Translations under genes and position numbers: made by a program
Assembly (NCBI GenBank): GCA_003509065.1
Contig: DODG01000054.1
Span: 1 to 7,458, forward strand
Reading direction: 5' to 3'
Length of the DNA: 7,458 bases
Origin: Acidobacteriota bacterium
Lineage (GTDB): Bacteria > Acidobacteriota > Vicinamibacteria > Vicinamibacterales > UBA823
In this document: positions 1 through 5,818 of the stretch, in pieces
How positions within the stretch are numbered: the stretch's first letter is position 1
Layout: the number at the start of each line of letters is the position of its first letter
The notes under the pieces: model-generated
Databases searched by the model: none
What the model was told of the DNA's origin: nothing
The model's input: the letters and a program-made list of their open reading frames with translations, nothing else

Positions 1-1462
1 AATTGGCAGTCCCATGCGACGCTGGGTTACCACCACTCATCCAGTAGGGTTTTGGCACAAACACCAGATCGCCAGTTCGACCCGGGTAAAAGCTTAATGC
101 TGCTGCGCGTTCAAGGTCATCTTCAGACCATCGTCGCTCAGGCAGTGTGTCGGCAAAAAACGCTTTTTGGATTCCTGGAATTTCTTTAAACCCCTCCAAG
201 ACACCAACACGCAGTTGAGGATTCTGGGCCAACTGACGCTGCGCGTTTGGCACAAGATAAACGCTGTTGACCGCCATGCCAGCCACGTGTGGTCCTGGAC
301 CAAGCAACTGTTCAAGCACGTTCTCAAGATGCTCACGAACGGGTCGAGACCGAAGCCGCCCCGCATCGAAACCTAGCGCAATCATCTGTTCTGGAATCGG
401 TGAGACCCCATGATCCGAAGACAGTCCAACCACGTACCGATCTTGACCTACCCATCGGTCGAGTTCGTCGAGTAGCTTGCCAAGGGTGGCATCAAGTCTA
501 ATCAACACATCTTGTACTTCATGACTCTTGGGTCCGAAACGATGACCGACTTTATCGAGCGCCGAAAATCCAATCGCGAGGTAATCAGTTGAGGCGCGCT
601 GTCCCAATTGCAGTTGTTCAAGAGAAGCCACGGCCATTTGCCCAAGCGCGTCATCCGAGTAAGGACTGTGCTGCCAACGTTCGTAGAATTGCTCATCAGG
701 CAGACCCTGCTCGCCCTCGAGTAAATGTGGAAAAGTTCCTTTCAAATATGGCCAGGGTCGTTCGCCGTCGATGTCATCCTCGTACAAGTAGTTGGTGGCC
801 GCAAGCGTTCGACTCCAACGTGTCCCATGCAGCACCTCAATTGGAGACGCCTGTATGAAATCAGCAAGAAAAGGGATCGGTCGTTTGGTGTAAACGGATG
901 AAGTGACCCAGGCATTGTTGCGTCCGAACCATGTCACCACGTCTGCCAAGTGGCCCCCAAGCATGATGGCAGATCGCTCTTTCAGTGAAAAAGTCACCAC
1001 ACGCGCATCCGAATCAAGTTGTAGTCGTAGCTCATCTGACAGCGTTGGGATCAGGAGACGATTCGGGCTTTCGCCAGGTTGTTGAGGAATCCCGTAACTC
1101 ACTACCTCCGCATCAGGATCGAAGGTACAGCGGACCTCCTGGCTCAATGCCCGGTCCCACCATTCATTGCCAATTATGCCGTGGGTCGACGGATACGTGC
1201 CTGTGGCGATTGTCGCATGACCTGCACACGTGACGGTGTTGAGATAGGGGTATGCCGCCTCAGTAAACCATGCCCCGTTGTCGATAAGTCGCCGTAATCC
1301 ACCGGACCATTGCCTGCCGTACGTTTCGACGTAGTCCGCTCGGAATTGATCGACCACCAAGAGGACCAACAACTTCGGCCCCTCCGCCGAAACGGGTGCC
1401 ACACTCGTAAACCACAACAACCCTGCAATCAGCCATCCACCTACATATGTGAACTGTTTCAT
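1..1462 (-). CDS. PafA-like secreted alkaline phosphatase, C-terminus cut by window edge
   Basis: Alkaline phosphatase superfamily enzyme, probably a periplasmic phosphomonoesterase releasing phosphate from organic esters. The frame is open from the ATG at 1462 to base 1 (487 residues visible, no stop), so the C-terminus lies outside. Residues 1-26 form a signal peptide ending VSA. The two-zinc site is visible in order: D38 (VVDQFRADY), nucleophile T78 (NTVTCAGHAT), D303 and H307 (ALDKVGH), D350 and H351 (SSDHG), and H483 (SHGT) near the edge. N99 (GNEWWD) and K161/R163 (SLKERSA) match the Asn, Lys and Arg that mark PafA-type monoesterases, as I recall the family, rather than nucleotide pyrophosphatases. 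The ATG has no strong ribosome site, but the signal peptide supports it. It lies 95 bases downstream of the cyclodeaminase-family gene on the same strand, so cotranscription is possible. The substrate is inferred. Confidence 0.9.
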   Translation of the reverse strand, partial: MKQFTYVGGWLIAGLLWFTSVAPVSAEGPKLLVLLVVDQFRADYVETYGRQWSGGLRRLIDNGAWFTEAAYPYLNTVTCAGHATIATGTYPSTHGIIGNEWWDRALSQEVRCTFDPDAEVVSYGIPQQPGESPNRLLIPTLSDELRLQLDSDARVVTFSLKERSAIMLGGHLADVVTWFGRNNAWVTSSVYTKRPIPFLADFIQASPIEVLHGTRWSRTLAATNYLYEDDIDGERPWPYLKGTFPHLLEGEQGLPDEQFYERWQHSPYSDDALGQMAVASLEQLQLGQRASTDYLAIGFSALDKVGHRFGPKSHEVQDVLIRLDATLGKLLDELDRWVGQDRYVVGLSSDHGVSPIPEQMIALGFDAGRLRSRPVREHLENVLEQLLGPGPHVAGMAVNSVYLVPNAQRQLAQNPQLRVGVLEGFKEIPGIQKAFFADTLPERRWSEDDLERAAALSFYPGRTGDLVFVPKPYWMSGGNPASHGTAN

Positions 1463-1506
1463 TGGGTATTCACGCTTTCAAAGGACAAGTCTCCAGGCTT
1501 TCCCTG

Positions 1507-1530
1507 CTAATTAAAACAAGTGATAATTAG
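1507..1530. repeat. AT-rich inverted repeat between two minus-strand genes
   Basis: Perfect 7-base arms CTAATTA (1507-1513) and TAATTAG (1524-1530) are separated by 10 bases. They lie in the 95-base gap between the cyclodeaminase-family stop and the phosphatase start. The sequence AAGGACAA occurs on both sides, at 1481-1488 and 1539-1546. The stem is too AT-rich and lacks the T-run of a convincing terminator. A regulator site upstream of the phosphatase is an alternative. The rest of this gap shows nothing else I can support. Confidence 0.35.
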
Positions 1531-1557
1531 ACCTCACCAAGGACAAATCGGAAACGG

Positions 1558-2499
1558 TTAAGATTCCCAGGCGATCTCAGCAATTGCTGCATCTTGTGCA
1601 CCCACACCTGTGAGATCGCAGACGATACGTTCGTTACCCTCTCGGCCAGGCTTCTCACCAATCAGGATCTCTCCAAGTTCCGCATATACTTGTTCCGCAC
1701 GCAAGACTCCGGCACCTACAGCATGATGAATTTCGCCAAGCTCAAGGCATTGCTTCAAGCGATCTGCCACGACCTTGTCTGCCTCTCCCAGAACCGAAGG
1801 TGCAAGTTCCTGCTTATCAGGACCATCAGAACCTACAGCTAAGATCGTGACACCTGGCGCGAGCCAAGCGGACTCAACCAGCGGCGTGCGACTCGGTGTG
1901 ACTGTCACAACGAGCTGTGCATCTTTTACCGCCTCCTCCACACTGGCCGCCGGCACGAACAATCGCTCAAGTTCGTTGGTCAATTCCTCACAGCACCGCT
2001 GTGCGTTTATGGGATTGCGACTCCACACAGCCGCCTCTGTCCACTGACGTACCCGCGCGATCGCACGACTCTGAAAACGTGTTTGGACACCACTGCCAAT
2101 GAAGGCAACCTTCCGAATATTTTCCTTGGTGAGAAGGCGTGCGGCCAAAGCACCGGCCGCAGCGGTACGCAAATCAGTCAGATAACCATTATCCTGTAAC
2201 ACTCCTAGAGGAAATCCCGTTGTCGCGTCAAAAACAAGTACCAACCCAGATCCGGTAGGTAAATCACATGCTTGATTACCATAGAAGCCAGAGGCTACCT
2301 TAATGGCGAACACCGGTGAACCGGCTAGACATGCACCCTTAACATGCACTTCACCACCAGCAGGTTGGACGTCGAGACTCATCGGTGGCGGTTGCATTAC
2401 TCGTCCTTCTGCTAACGCCCGAAATGCTCGGTCAACTGCCTCCAACGCTTCAGCCTCGCCAGTGCGGCTCTTGATTGTTGTTTCGTCAATGACCTGCAT
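1558..2499 (-). CDS. Ornithine cyclodeaminase/mu-crystallin family protein
   Basis: NAD(P)-dependent cytosolic enzyme of the ornithine cyclodeaminase/mu-crystallin family. Members include ornithine cyclodeaminase, alanine dehydrogenase, ketimine (pyrroline-2-carboxylate) reductase and the ectoine-use protein EutC. The exact substrate cannot be read here. The ATG at 2499 gives 313 residues, normal for the family, and follows a strong GAAGGAG site with a 7-base spacer. A TTG at 2565 would add 22 residues unlike the family and is rejected. Visible motifs are K54 (VHVKGA), K67 (AIKVASG), the GYLTDLRTAAAG block around residues 105-116 with R111, the Rossmann dinucleotide loop GSG at 135-137, and D225 in AVGSDGPDKQEL. 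D225 corresponds to the catalytic Asp of ornithine cyclodeaminase. No frameshift is seen and the stop is TAA. It is divergent from the Vgb-like gene and may share regulatory DNA with it. Confidence 0.92.
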   Translation of the reverse strand: MQVIDETTIKSRTGEAEALEAVDRAFRALAEGRVMQPPPMSLDVQPAGGEVHVKGACLAGSPVFAIKVASGFYGNQACDLPTGSGLVLVFDATTGFPLGVLQDNGYLTDLRTAAAGALAARLLTKENIRKVAFIGSGVQTRFQSRAIARVRQWTEAAVWSRNPINAQRCCEELTNELERLFVPAASVEEAVKDAQLVVTVTPSRTPLVESAWLAPGVTILAVGSDGPDKQELAPSVLGEADKVVADRLKQCLELGEIHHAVGAGVLRAEQVYAELGEILIGEKPGREGNERIVCDLTGVGAQDAAIAEIAWES

Positions 2500-2506
2500 C
2501 ACTGTG

Positions 2507-2513
2507 CTCCTTC
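2507..2513 (-). promoter_or_regulatory. Ribosome binding site that fixes the cyclodeaminase-family start
   Basis: On the minus strand GAAGGAG sits 7 bases before the ATG at 2499. This decides the start in favour of 2499 over the upstream in-frame TTG at 2565. Confidence 0.85.
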
Positions 2514-2552
2514 GAAATGTTGGGAAACTGCTCCTATTCCCTATGCATCCTA

Positions 2553-2582
2553 TTGAATCTTTCAAAGACTCAGAACTATCAT
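2553..2582 (+). promoter_or_regulatory. Candidate sigma70 promoter for the Vgb-like operon
   Basis: TTGAAT at 2553-2558 (four of six to the -35 consensus) and TATCAT at 2577-2582 (five of six to the -10 consensus) are separated by 18 bases. They lie about 90 bases before the ATG at 2671, in the 171-base divergent gap. The near-palindrome at 2554-2572 covers most of the -35 and spacer. This is a consensus match only. The opposite-strand promoter for the cyclodeaminase-family gene could not be placed: TTGAAA occurs at 2565-2560, but no good -10 follows at normal spacing. Confidence 0.35.
2554..2572. promoter_or_regulatory. 19-base near-palindrome, candidate operator
   Basis: TGAATCTTT (2554-2562), a central C at 2563 and AAAGACTCA (2564-2572) pair at eight of nine positions; only 2557/2569 fails. 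An odd-length dyad with 9-base arms in a divergent gap, overlapping a candidate -35, is what a dimeric repressor or Lrp/GntR-like regulator site would look like. No regulator gene is in the window, and a chance palindrome is possible. Confidence 0.4.
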
Positions 2583-2659
2583 TTTCCAGATTGCGGTTTT
2601 AAGGTAGCATCTTAGGTATTGCCTGCTTATCTGGAATCGTTAACATGGATTTGCCCTTC

Positions 2660-2665
2660 GGAGGA
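2660..2665 (+). promoter_or_regulatory. Ribosome binding site of the Vgb-like gene
   Basis: GGAGGA lies 5 bases before the ATG at 2671. It confirms the start, which also opens directly into a signal peptide. Confidence 0.85.
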
Positions 2666-2670
2666 TAGCC

Positions 2671-3657
2671 ATGAAGTATTTGAGTTTGCTGTTGCTGCTT
2701 CTTGTAATCCCCGTTAGTACAGCCACACCTGAGCGTAACACGGTCGATATCATGGAGTGGACCGTTCCCTGGGATGATACCCGGCCACGCGATCCTTACA
2801 CTGAGAGTGCAAATCGTGTCTGGTTTTGTGGTCAACAAGGCGAATACCTCGCGAGACTCGACCCAACGACCGGTGAATTCCAGCGCTATGAATTGGGTTC
2901 GGGAGCTGGTCCACACAACCTGATCGTAGACAGCGATGGATCAGTCTGGTTCGCTGGAAACCTTAATTCTTATATCGGGAAACTCAATCCTGAGAATGGC
3001 GACATCAAGAAGTATCCGATGCCAGACTCCGCCGCACGCGACCCACACACGCTAGTCTTCGATGATCTGGGTAACATCTGGTTCACAGTGCAGGGCGGAA
3101 ATTTTATCGGCCGGTTGAATAAAGCGAGTGGGGCAATTGATTTGGTAAAAGTTCCAACCTCGGGTGCAAGACCGTACGGTATCAAGATGGACTCAAACAA
3201 TGTGCCTTGGATCGTTGAGTTTGGTTCGCATAAATTGGCAACAATCGACCCCGAGACGCTAGTGCTTCGAGAGATCGCCCTGCCGCGTGAGAAAGCAAGG
3301 CCGCGGCGGATAGAGATCGATTCGAACGATGCGATCTGGTACGTCGACTACGCCAATGGAATGATCGGGCGTTATGATCAAGGCACCGCACAATTTCAGG
3401 AATGGGAAACACCGGGCGGTGCGAATTCTCGTCCTTACGGCACAGCGATGGACGACCAAGATCGCCTCTGGTTCGTAGAATCTGGTTTACAACCCAATCA
3501 GTTCGTCGGCTTCGATCCATCAACGGACGATTTTTTCAGTATCACACCGATCGAAAGTGGTGGCGGCACCGTACGTCACATGTACTACTACGCACCGGCG
3601 CAAGAAATCTGGTTTGGTACAGATACCAACACCATTGGACGAACGAAAGTTCCTTAA
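2671..3657 (+). CDS. Secreted Vgb-like seven-bladed beta-propeller protein
   Basis: Exported beta-propeller resembling virginiamycin B lyase (Vgb) and SMP-30-like proteins; 328 residues. Residues 1-18 are a signal peptide (MKYL, a leucine run, then STA), so the mature protein is periplasmic or secreted. Seven blade repeats are visible, each with a conserved Trp in an xW[FIY] strand at W51, W93, W137, W180, W223, W267 and W314, spaced 42-47 residues. Most blades carry a [RD]P[HY] or similar turn before an acidic D-S/D-N stretch and end in an IGR/IGK-type strand. This count fits a complete seven-bladed ring. True Vgb lyases linearise streptogramin B, but as I recall their catalytic Glu-x-His...Glu motif, only the His (H303) is kept here; the two Glu positions read V301 and D318. 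Resistance activity is therefore doubtful and the ligand unknown. The gene leads a run with the heme-motif gene and pdxH. Confidence 0.88.
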   Translation: MKYLSLLLLLLVIPVSTATPERNTVDIMEWTVPWDDTRPRDPYTESANRVWFCGQQGEYLARLDPTTGEFQRYELGSGAGPHNLIVDSDGSVWFAGNLNSYIGKLNPENGDIKKYPMPDSAARDPHTLVFDDLGNIWFTVQGGNFIGRLNKASGAIDLVKVPTSGARPYGIKMDSNNVPWIVEFGSHKLATIDPETLVLREIALPREKARPRRIEIDSNDAIWYVDYANGMIGRYDQGTAQFQEWETPGGANSRPYGTAMDDQDRLWFVESGLQPNQFVGFDPSTDDFFSITPIESGGGTVRHMYYYAPAQEIWFGTDTNTIGRTKVP

Positions 3658-3664
3658 CGCTATT

Positions 3665-4240
3665 TTGGCAAGCCAACGTATTTACTGCCTGCTCGCGTGC
3701 TTCACGGTCGTGGGTCTTAGCATCACATTTCCGGTGGCGGGCTATCTCGACGGGCCACCACCGGCTCACACAGGCGGCTTCGGCGAGGATACATGTCTTG
3801 AATGCCACTGGGATCATGAACTTAATAATCCGGATGGGACACTGACACTTAGCGGTATACCGAACGATTACCTTCCGGGCCAAACTTACCAAATGAACAT
3901 CATGCTTAACCACGTCGAGATGAGGCGCGGAGGGTTCCAACTGACAGCGCGATTTCTTGAAGGGTCAGATGTCGGACGGCAAGCTGGCACTTTACGACCT
4001 TTTGATGCACACACAACAACCGTGGTTGGTGACACAAGTGATGTGGAGTATGTGCAGCACACAACTGTTGGAAGCACGCTGCTCACCCCAGGACTGGCAA
4101 ATTGGGTCATCGAATGGTCGTCGCCGGTTACACCAACTAGCCCAATTGTTTTTCATGTCGCAGCCAACGCTGGGAACGACGATGATTCTGACCTCGGTGA
4201 TTTTGTCTACACCGCACAACTAACTGTTGGCCGTGAATAA
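3665..4240 (+). CDS. Exported choice-of-anchor V (Reeler-like) protein with one CXXCH motif
   Basis: Small exported protein with one c-type heme motif, CLECH (residues 44-48), followed by a beta-rich domain of the choice-of-anchor V/Reeler-like type. Family marks are DYLPGQTYQM, RGGFQLTARF, QAGTL, YVQHTT, WVIEWSSP and VFHVAANAGNDDD. A hydrophobic export segment spans about residues 6-26. The start is uncertain: no in-frame ATG precedes the signal segment. TTG at 3665, 7 bases after the previous stop, gives 191 residues and a sensible signal peptide but lacks a clear ribosome site. An in-frame GTG at 3557 would overlap the propeller gene by 101 bases and put 36 unlikely residues before the signal. 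Translational coupling to the propeller gene is plausible. The distal heme ligand is not obvious, and the family function is poorly known. The CXXCH could bind heme c or be structural. Confidence 0.8.
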   Translation: MASQRIYCLLACFTVVGLSITFPVAGYLDGPPPAHTGGFGEDTCLECHWDHELNNPDGTLTLSGIPNDYLPGQTYQMNIMLNHVEMRRGGFQLTARFLEGSDVGRQAGTLRPFDAHTTTVVGDTSDVEYVQHTTVGSTLLTPGLANWVIEWSSPVTPTSPIVFHVAANAGNDDDSDLGDFVYTAQLTVGRE

Positions 4241-4253
4241 TGTGAACTTTGCC

Positions 4254-4916
4254 ATGCCATTCATAAGTAAGCTACGCATGCTGTTGTCGCTCGGACAGGG
4301 AGTGAAAGGGCTCACGCAAGGTTTGTCTGAAAAAACAGCCGGACCGGATCCGTTACGTCTTTTCGGTGAGTGGTTCGAGCAGGCCAAAGACAGCGGCATT
4401 GCCCTTCCTGAAGCGATGACGCTGGCCACCGCCTCCGCCGAAGGTACACCTTCGGCGCGCCTCGTGCTCCTTAAAGGTTTTGATGAGCGTGGGTTCGTTC
4501 TTTTTACTAACTACAACAGCCGAAAGAGTGCGGAACTTGATGCGAACCCGCGCGCGGCTCTCGTTTTTCACTGGACAGTGCTACAACGGCAGGTACGCAT
4601 TGAGGGCATAACCGAGCGCGTCTCAACTGACGAATCTGACACCTATTTTCACACAAGGTCGCGTGGCAGCCAGATCGGTGCTTGGGCCTCATCACAGAGT
4701 GCGACCCTAACCAGCGTGGATGAACTCCAGCAACGGGTGCGCGAACACGAGAAGAAATTCGCCGACCAACCTATTACGCTACCGCCGTTTTGGGGCGGTT
4801 TTCGGGTCATCCCGCAGCGAATCGAGTTCTGGCAGGGTCGCGCCAACCGGCTACATGATCGACTCTGTTACGAACGTGTCAACAACGATTGGCTCTGCCG
4901 CCGGCTGTATCCATAG
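4254..4916 (+). CDS. pdxH: Pyridoxamine 5'-phosphate oxidase
   Basis: FMN-dependent cytosolic enzyme oxidising pyridoxine or pyridoxamine 5'-phosphate to pyridoxal 5'-phosphate, the last step of vitamin B6 synthesis and salvage. The protein aligns along its whole length with E. coli PdxH from memory. Visible blocks are DPLRLFGEWF, RLVLLKGFD (R69 and K74 near the flavin and substrate phosphates), FTNYNSRKSAEL, RQVRIEG, SQIGAWAS, PPFWGGFR and the C-terminal RLHDR carrying R199 and H201, equivalent to the substrate-binding Arg197 and His199. The ATG at 4254 gives 220 residues (E. coli has 218) and leaves a 13-base gap. TTG at 4227, overlapping the previous gene, and ATG at 4278 are alternatives; none has a good ribosome site, so coupling to the upstream gene is likely. 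A cofactor gene downstream of two exported proteins is a mixed operon. Confidence 0.95.
   Translation: MPFISKLRMLLSLGQGVKGLTQGLSEKTAGPDPLRLFGEWFEQAKDSGIALPEAMTLATASAEGTPSARLVLLKGFDERGFVLFTNYNSRKSAELDANPRAALVFHWTVLQRQVRIEGITERVSTDESDTYFHTRSRGSQIGAWASSQSATLTSVDELQQRVREHEKKFADQPITLPPFWGGFRVIPQRIEFWQGRANRLHDRLCYERVNNDWLCRRLYP
4436..4457. repeat. Perfect 9-base hairpin inside pdxH
   Basis: CGCCGAAGG (4436-4444) and CCTTCGGCG (4449-4457) are exact inverted copies around TACA. They form a GC-rich stem-loop in the codons for SAEGTPSA. No T-run follows, so it is not a terminator. It may be a codon accident or an mRNA structure. Confidence 0.5.
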
Positions 4917-4923
4917 CCCTACT

Positions 4924-4938
4924 CGTTGCGACGCAACG
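4924..4938. repeat. Short hairpin in the convergent gap after pdxH
   Basis: CGTTGC (4924-4929), loop GAC, GCAACG (4933-4938) form a perfect 6-base stem 8 bases after the pdxH stop, in the 61-base gap between converging genes. The position suits a bidirectional terminator, but neither strand has a T-run after the stem, so intrinsic termination is not supported. Confidence 0.35.
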
Positions 4939-4977
4939 CAAAAGTGGAGCGCTGTGGCAACGACCACCGCGAACCAA

Positions 4978-5727
4978 TCATCTGGATCGAAGCTTCGCCA
5001 ACAGGCGAAGAATCTCTAGATAGAGCCAGACGAGGGTTACAAGAAGGCCGAAGGCGCCATACCATTCCATGTACTGTGGTGCGCCGCGCTCGGCTCCTTC
5101 CTCAATGAAGTCGAAATCGAGTACTAAGTTCAGTGCGGCGATGACGACCACAAAGAGGCTAAACAGAATTCCAAACGTGCCGCTTGAGTGAATGAGTGGA
5201 ATATCGATACCGAAGAAACCGAGAATAAAGCTAAGGAAATACACAAGCCCGATACCCCCGGTAGCAGCGACCACGCCGAGCTTGAAGTTCTCGGTTGCAC
5301 GAATGACCCCACTGCGGTACGCCAGCAGCAATCCACCAAGCGTCCCAAAGGTTAAAAAAATCGCCTGCGACACAATGCCAGGATATTGCTGTTCAAAAAT
5401 AAACGAGATCCCACCTAGGGCAAGGCCTTCAAGTCCAGCATAGAGTGGTGTGGTATAGGGAGCCCAGGTCTGCTTAAAAACCGTGACTAGCGCCACAACA
5501 AACCCACCGATAAACCCGCCCCAGATCAAGCCAGTTGGAAGAGCACCGGCTACTCCTTGACTCCAGACGTAGGTCGCTGCCACAAAAAGAATGGCGAGTC
5601 CTAAGGCCGTCTTGTTGACGGTCCCGCTGACGGTCATAGCATTCTCGCTACTCGTGCGAGGAATGCTCGTGAAAGTATCGGCCGACAATGCCGGATTACC
5701 GGAACGTAACGCAAGATGGGCGGACAT
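4978..5727 (-). CDS. Bax inhibitor-1/YccA family membrane protein (BaxI_1 type)
   Basis: Multi-pass inner-membrane protein of 249 residues in the Bax inhibitor-1-like family, BaxI_1 branch. The N-terminus carries the branch's RSxNPAL-type motif (residues 8-14) in a soluble tail of about 38 residues. Seven hydrophobic segments follow, at roughly 39-56, 63-84, 92-111, 117-137, 148-172, 183-203 and 222-242. The block LNLVLDFDFIEEGA (D204, D206, E209, E210) and the C-terminal EWYGAFGLLVTLVWLYLEIL are strongly typical. The relative YetJ uses paired Asp residues as a pH-sensitive calcium leak, so an ion-leak role is possible but only inferred. The ATG at 5727 is fixed by AAGGAG with a 6-base spacer. 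It lies 91 bases downstream of gamma-glutamyltransferase on the same strand and converges with pdxH. The biological role in bacteria is unsettled. Confidence 0.93.
   Translation of the reverse strand: MSAHLALRSGNPALSADTFTSIPRTSSENAMTVSGTVNKTALGLAILFVAATYVWSQGVAGALPTGLIWGGFIGGFVVALVTVFKQTWAPYTTPLYAGLEGLALGGISFIFEQQYPGIVSQAIFLTFGTLGGLLLAYRSGVIRATENFKLGVVAATGGIGLVYFLSFILGFFGIDIPLIHSSGTFGILFSLFVVVIAALNLVLDFDFIEEGAERGAPQYMEWYGAFGLLVTLVWLYLEILRLLAKLRSR
4993..5010. repeat. Perfect 7-base hairpin at the 3' end of the BaxI-like gene
   Basis: CTTCGCC (4993-4999), loop AACA, GGCGAAG (5004-5010) form an exact stem in the last coding codons of the BaxI-like gene, 15 bases before its stop. It could stabilise the mRNA end or assist termination of either converging unit, but no T-run follows on either strand. 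Confidence 0.4.
5639..5666. repeat. Imperfect hairpin near the start of the BaxI-like coding region
   Basis: GCATTCTCGC (5639-5648) pairs with GCGAGGAATGC (5656-5666) over ten base pairs with one bulged G and a 7-base loop. It falls about 60-90 bases after the ATG in the gene's soluble N-terminal region. It may be incidental. Confidence 0.3.
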
Positions 5728-5733
5728 GTCAGG

Positions 5734-5739
5734 CTCCTT
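5734..5739 (-). promoter_or_regulatory. Ribosome binding site of the BaxI-like gene
   Basis: AAGGAG on the minus strand lies 6 bases before the ATG at 5727 and fixes this start. Confidence 0.85.
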
Positions 5740-5740
5740 T

Positions 5741-5759
5741 ATGCAACATCCGATGCAAC
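5741..5759. repeat. Tandem 7-base direct repeat just upstream of the BaxI-like ribosome site
   Basis: ATGCAAC occurs at 5741-5747 and again at 5753-5759, a 12-base period, directly before the AAGGAG of the BaxI-like gene (GTTGCAT twice on the minus strand). It could be a regulator half-site pair or chance. The rest of the 91-base gap (5728-5818) has no convincing terminator or promoter. Confidence 0.3.
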
Positions 5760-5818
5760 CTCAGCAAAATAAAAGTATTGTGTTCACCTCAATGGGCTTC
5801 TTCTTAACCCTTAGCACT

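Noticed and set aside
94..1428. Several short open frames on both strands across the phosphatase
   Set aside because: All lie over the continuous minus-strand phosphatase frame, which carries the full metal-site motif set.
2500..2565. Longer start (TTG at 2565) for the cyclodeaminase-family gene
   Set aside because: The extra 22 residues look like untranslated leader, the TTG has no ribosome site, and ATG at 2499 has GAAGGAG at good spacing.
3182..3523. 113-codon open frame antisense to the Vgb-like gene
   Set aside because: It is rich in Arg, Ser and His with no family pattern, and lies opposite a clear seven-repeat protein; it is a shadow frame.
3402..3845. 147-codon plus-strand frame spanning the propeller and heme-motif genes
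   Set aside because: It runs out of phase through two supported genes and has a composition typical of a shadow frame.
4917..4977. Intrinsic terminator between pdxH and the BaxI-like gene
   Set aside because: A short hairpin exists at 4924-4938, but no T-run follows on either strand, so it is listed only as a repeat.
5762..5800. Promoter for the BaxI-like gene (TTGAGG then TATTTT on the minus strand)
   Set aside because: Each box matches four of six consensus bases and the spacer is only 15 bases, too weak to call.
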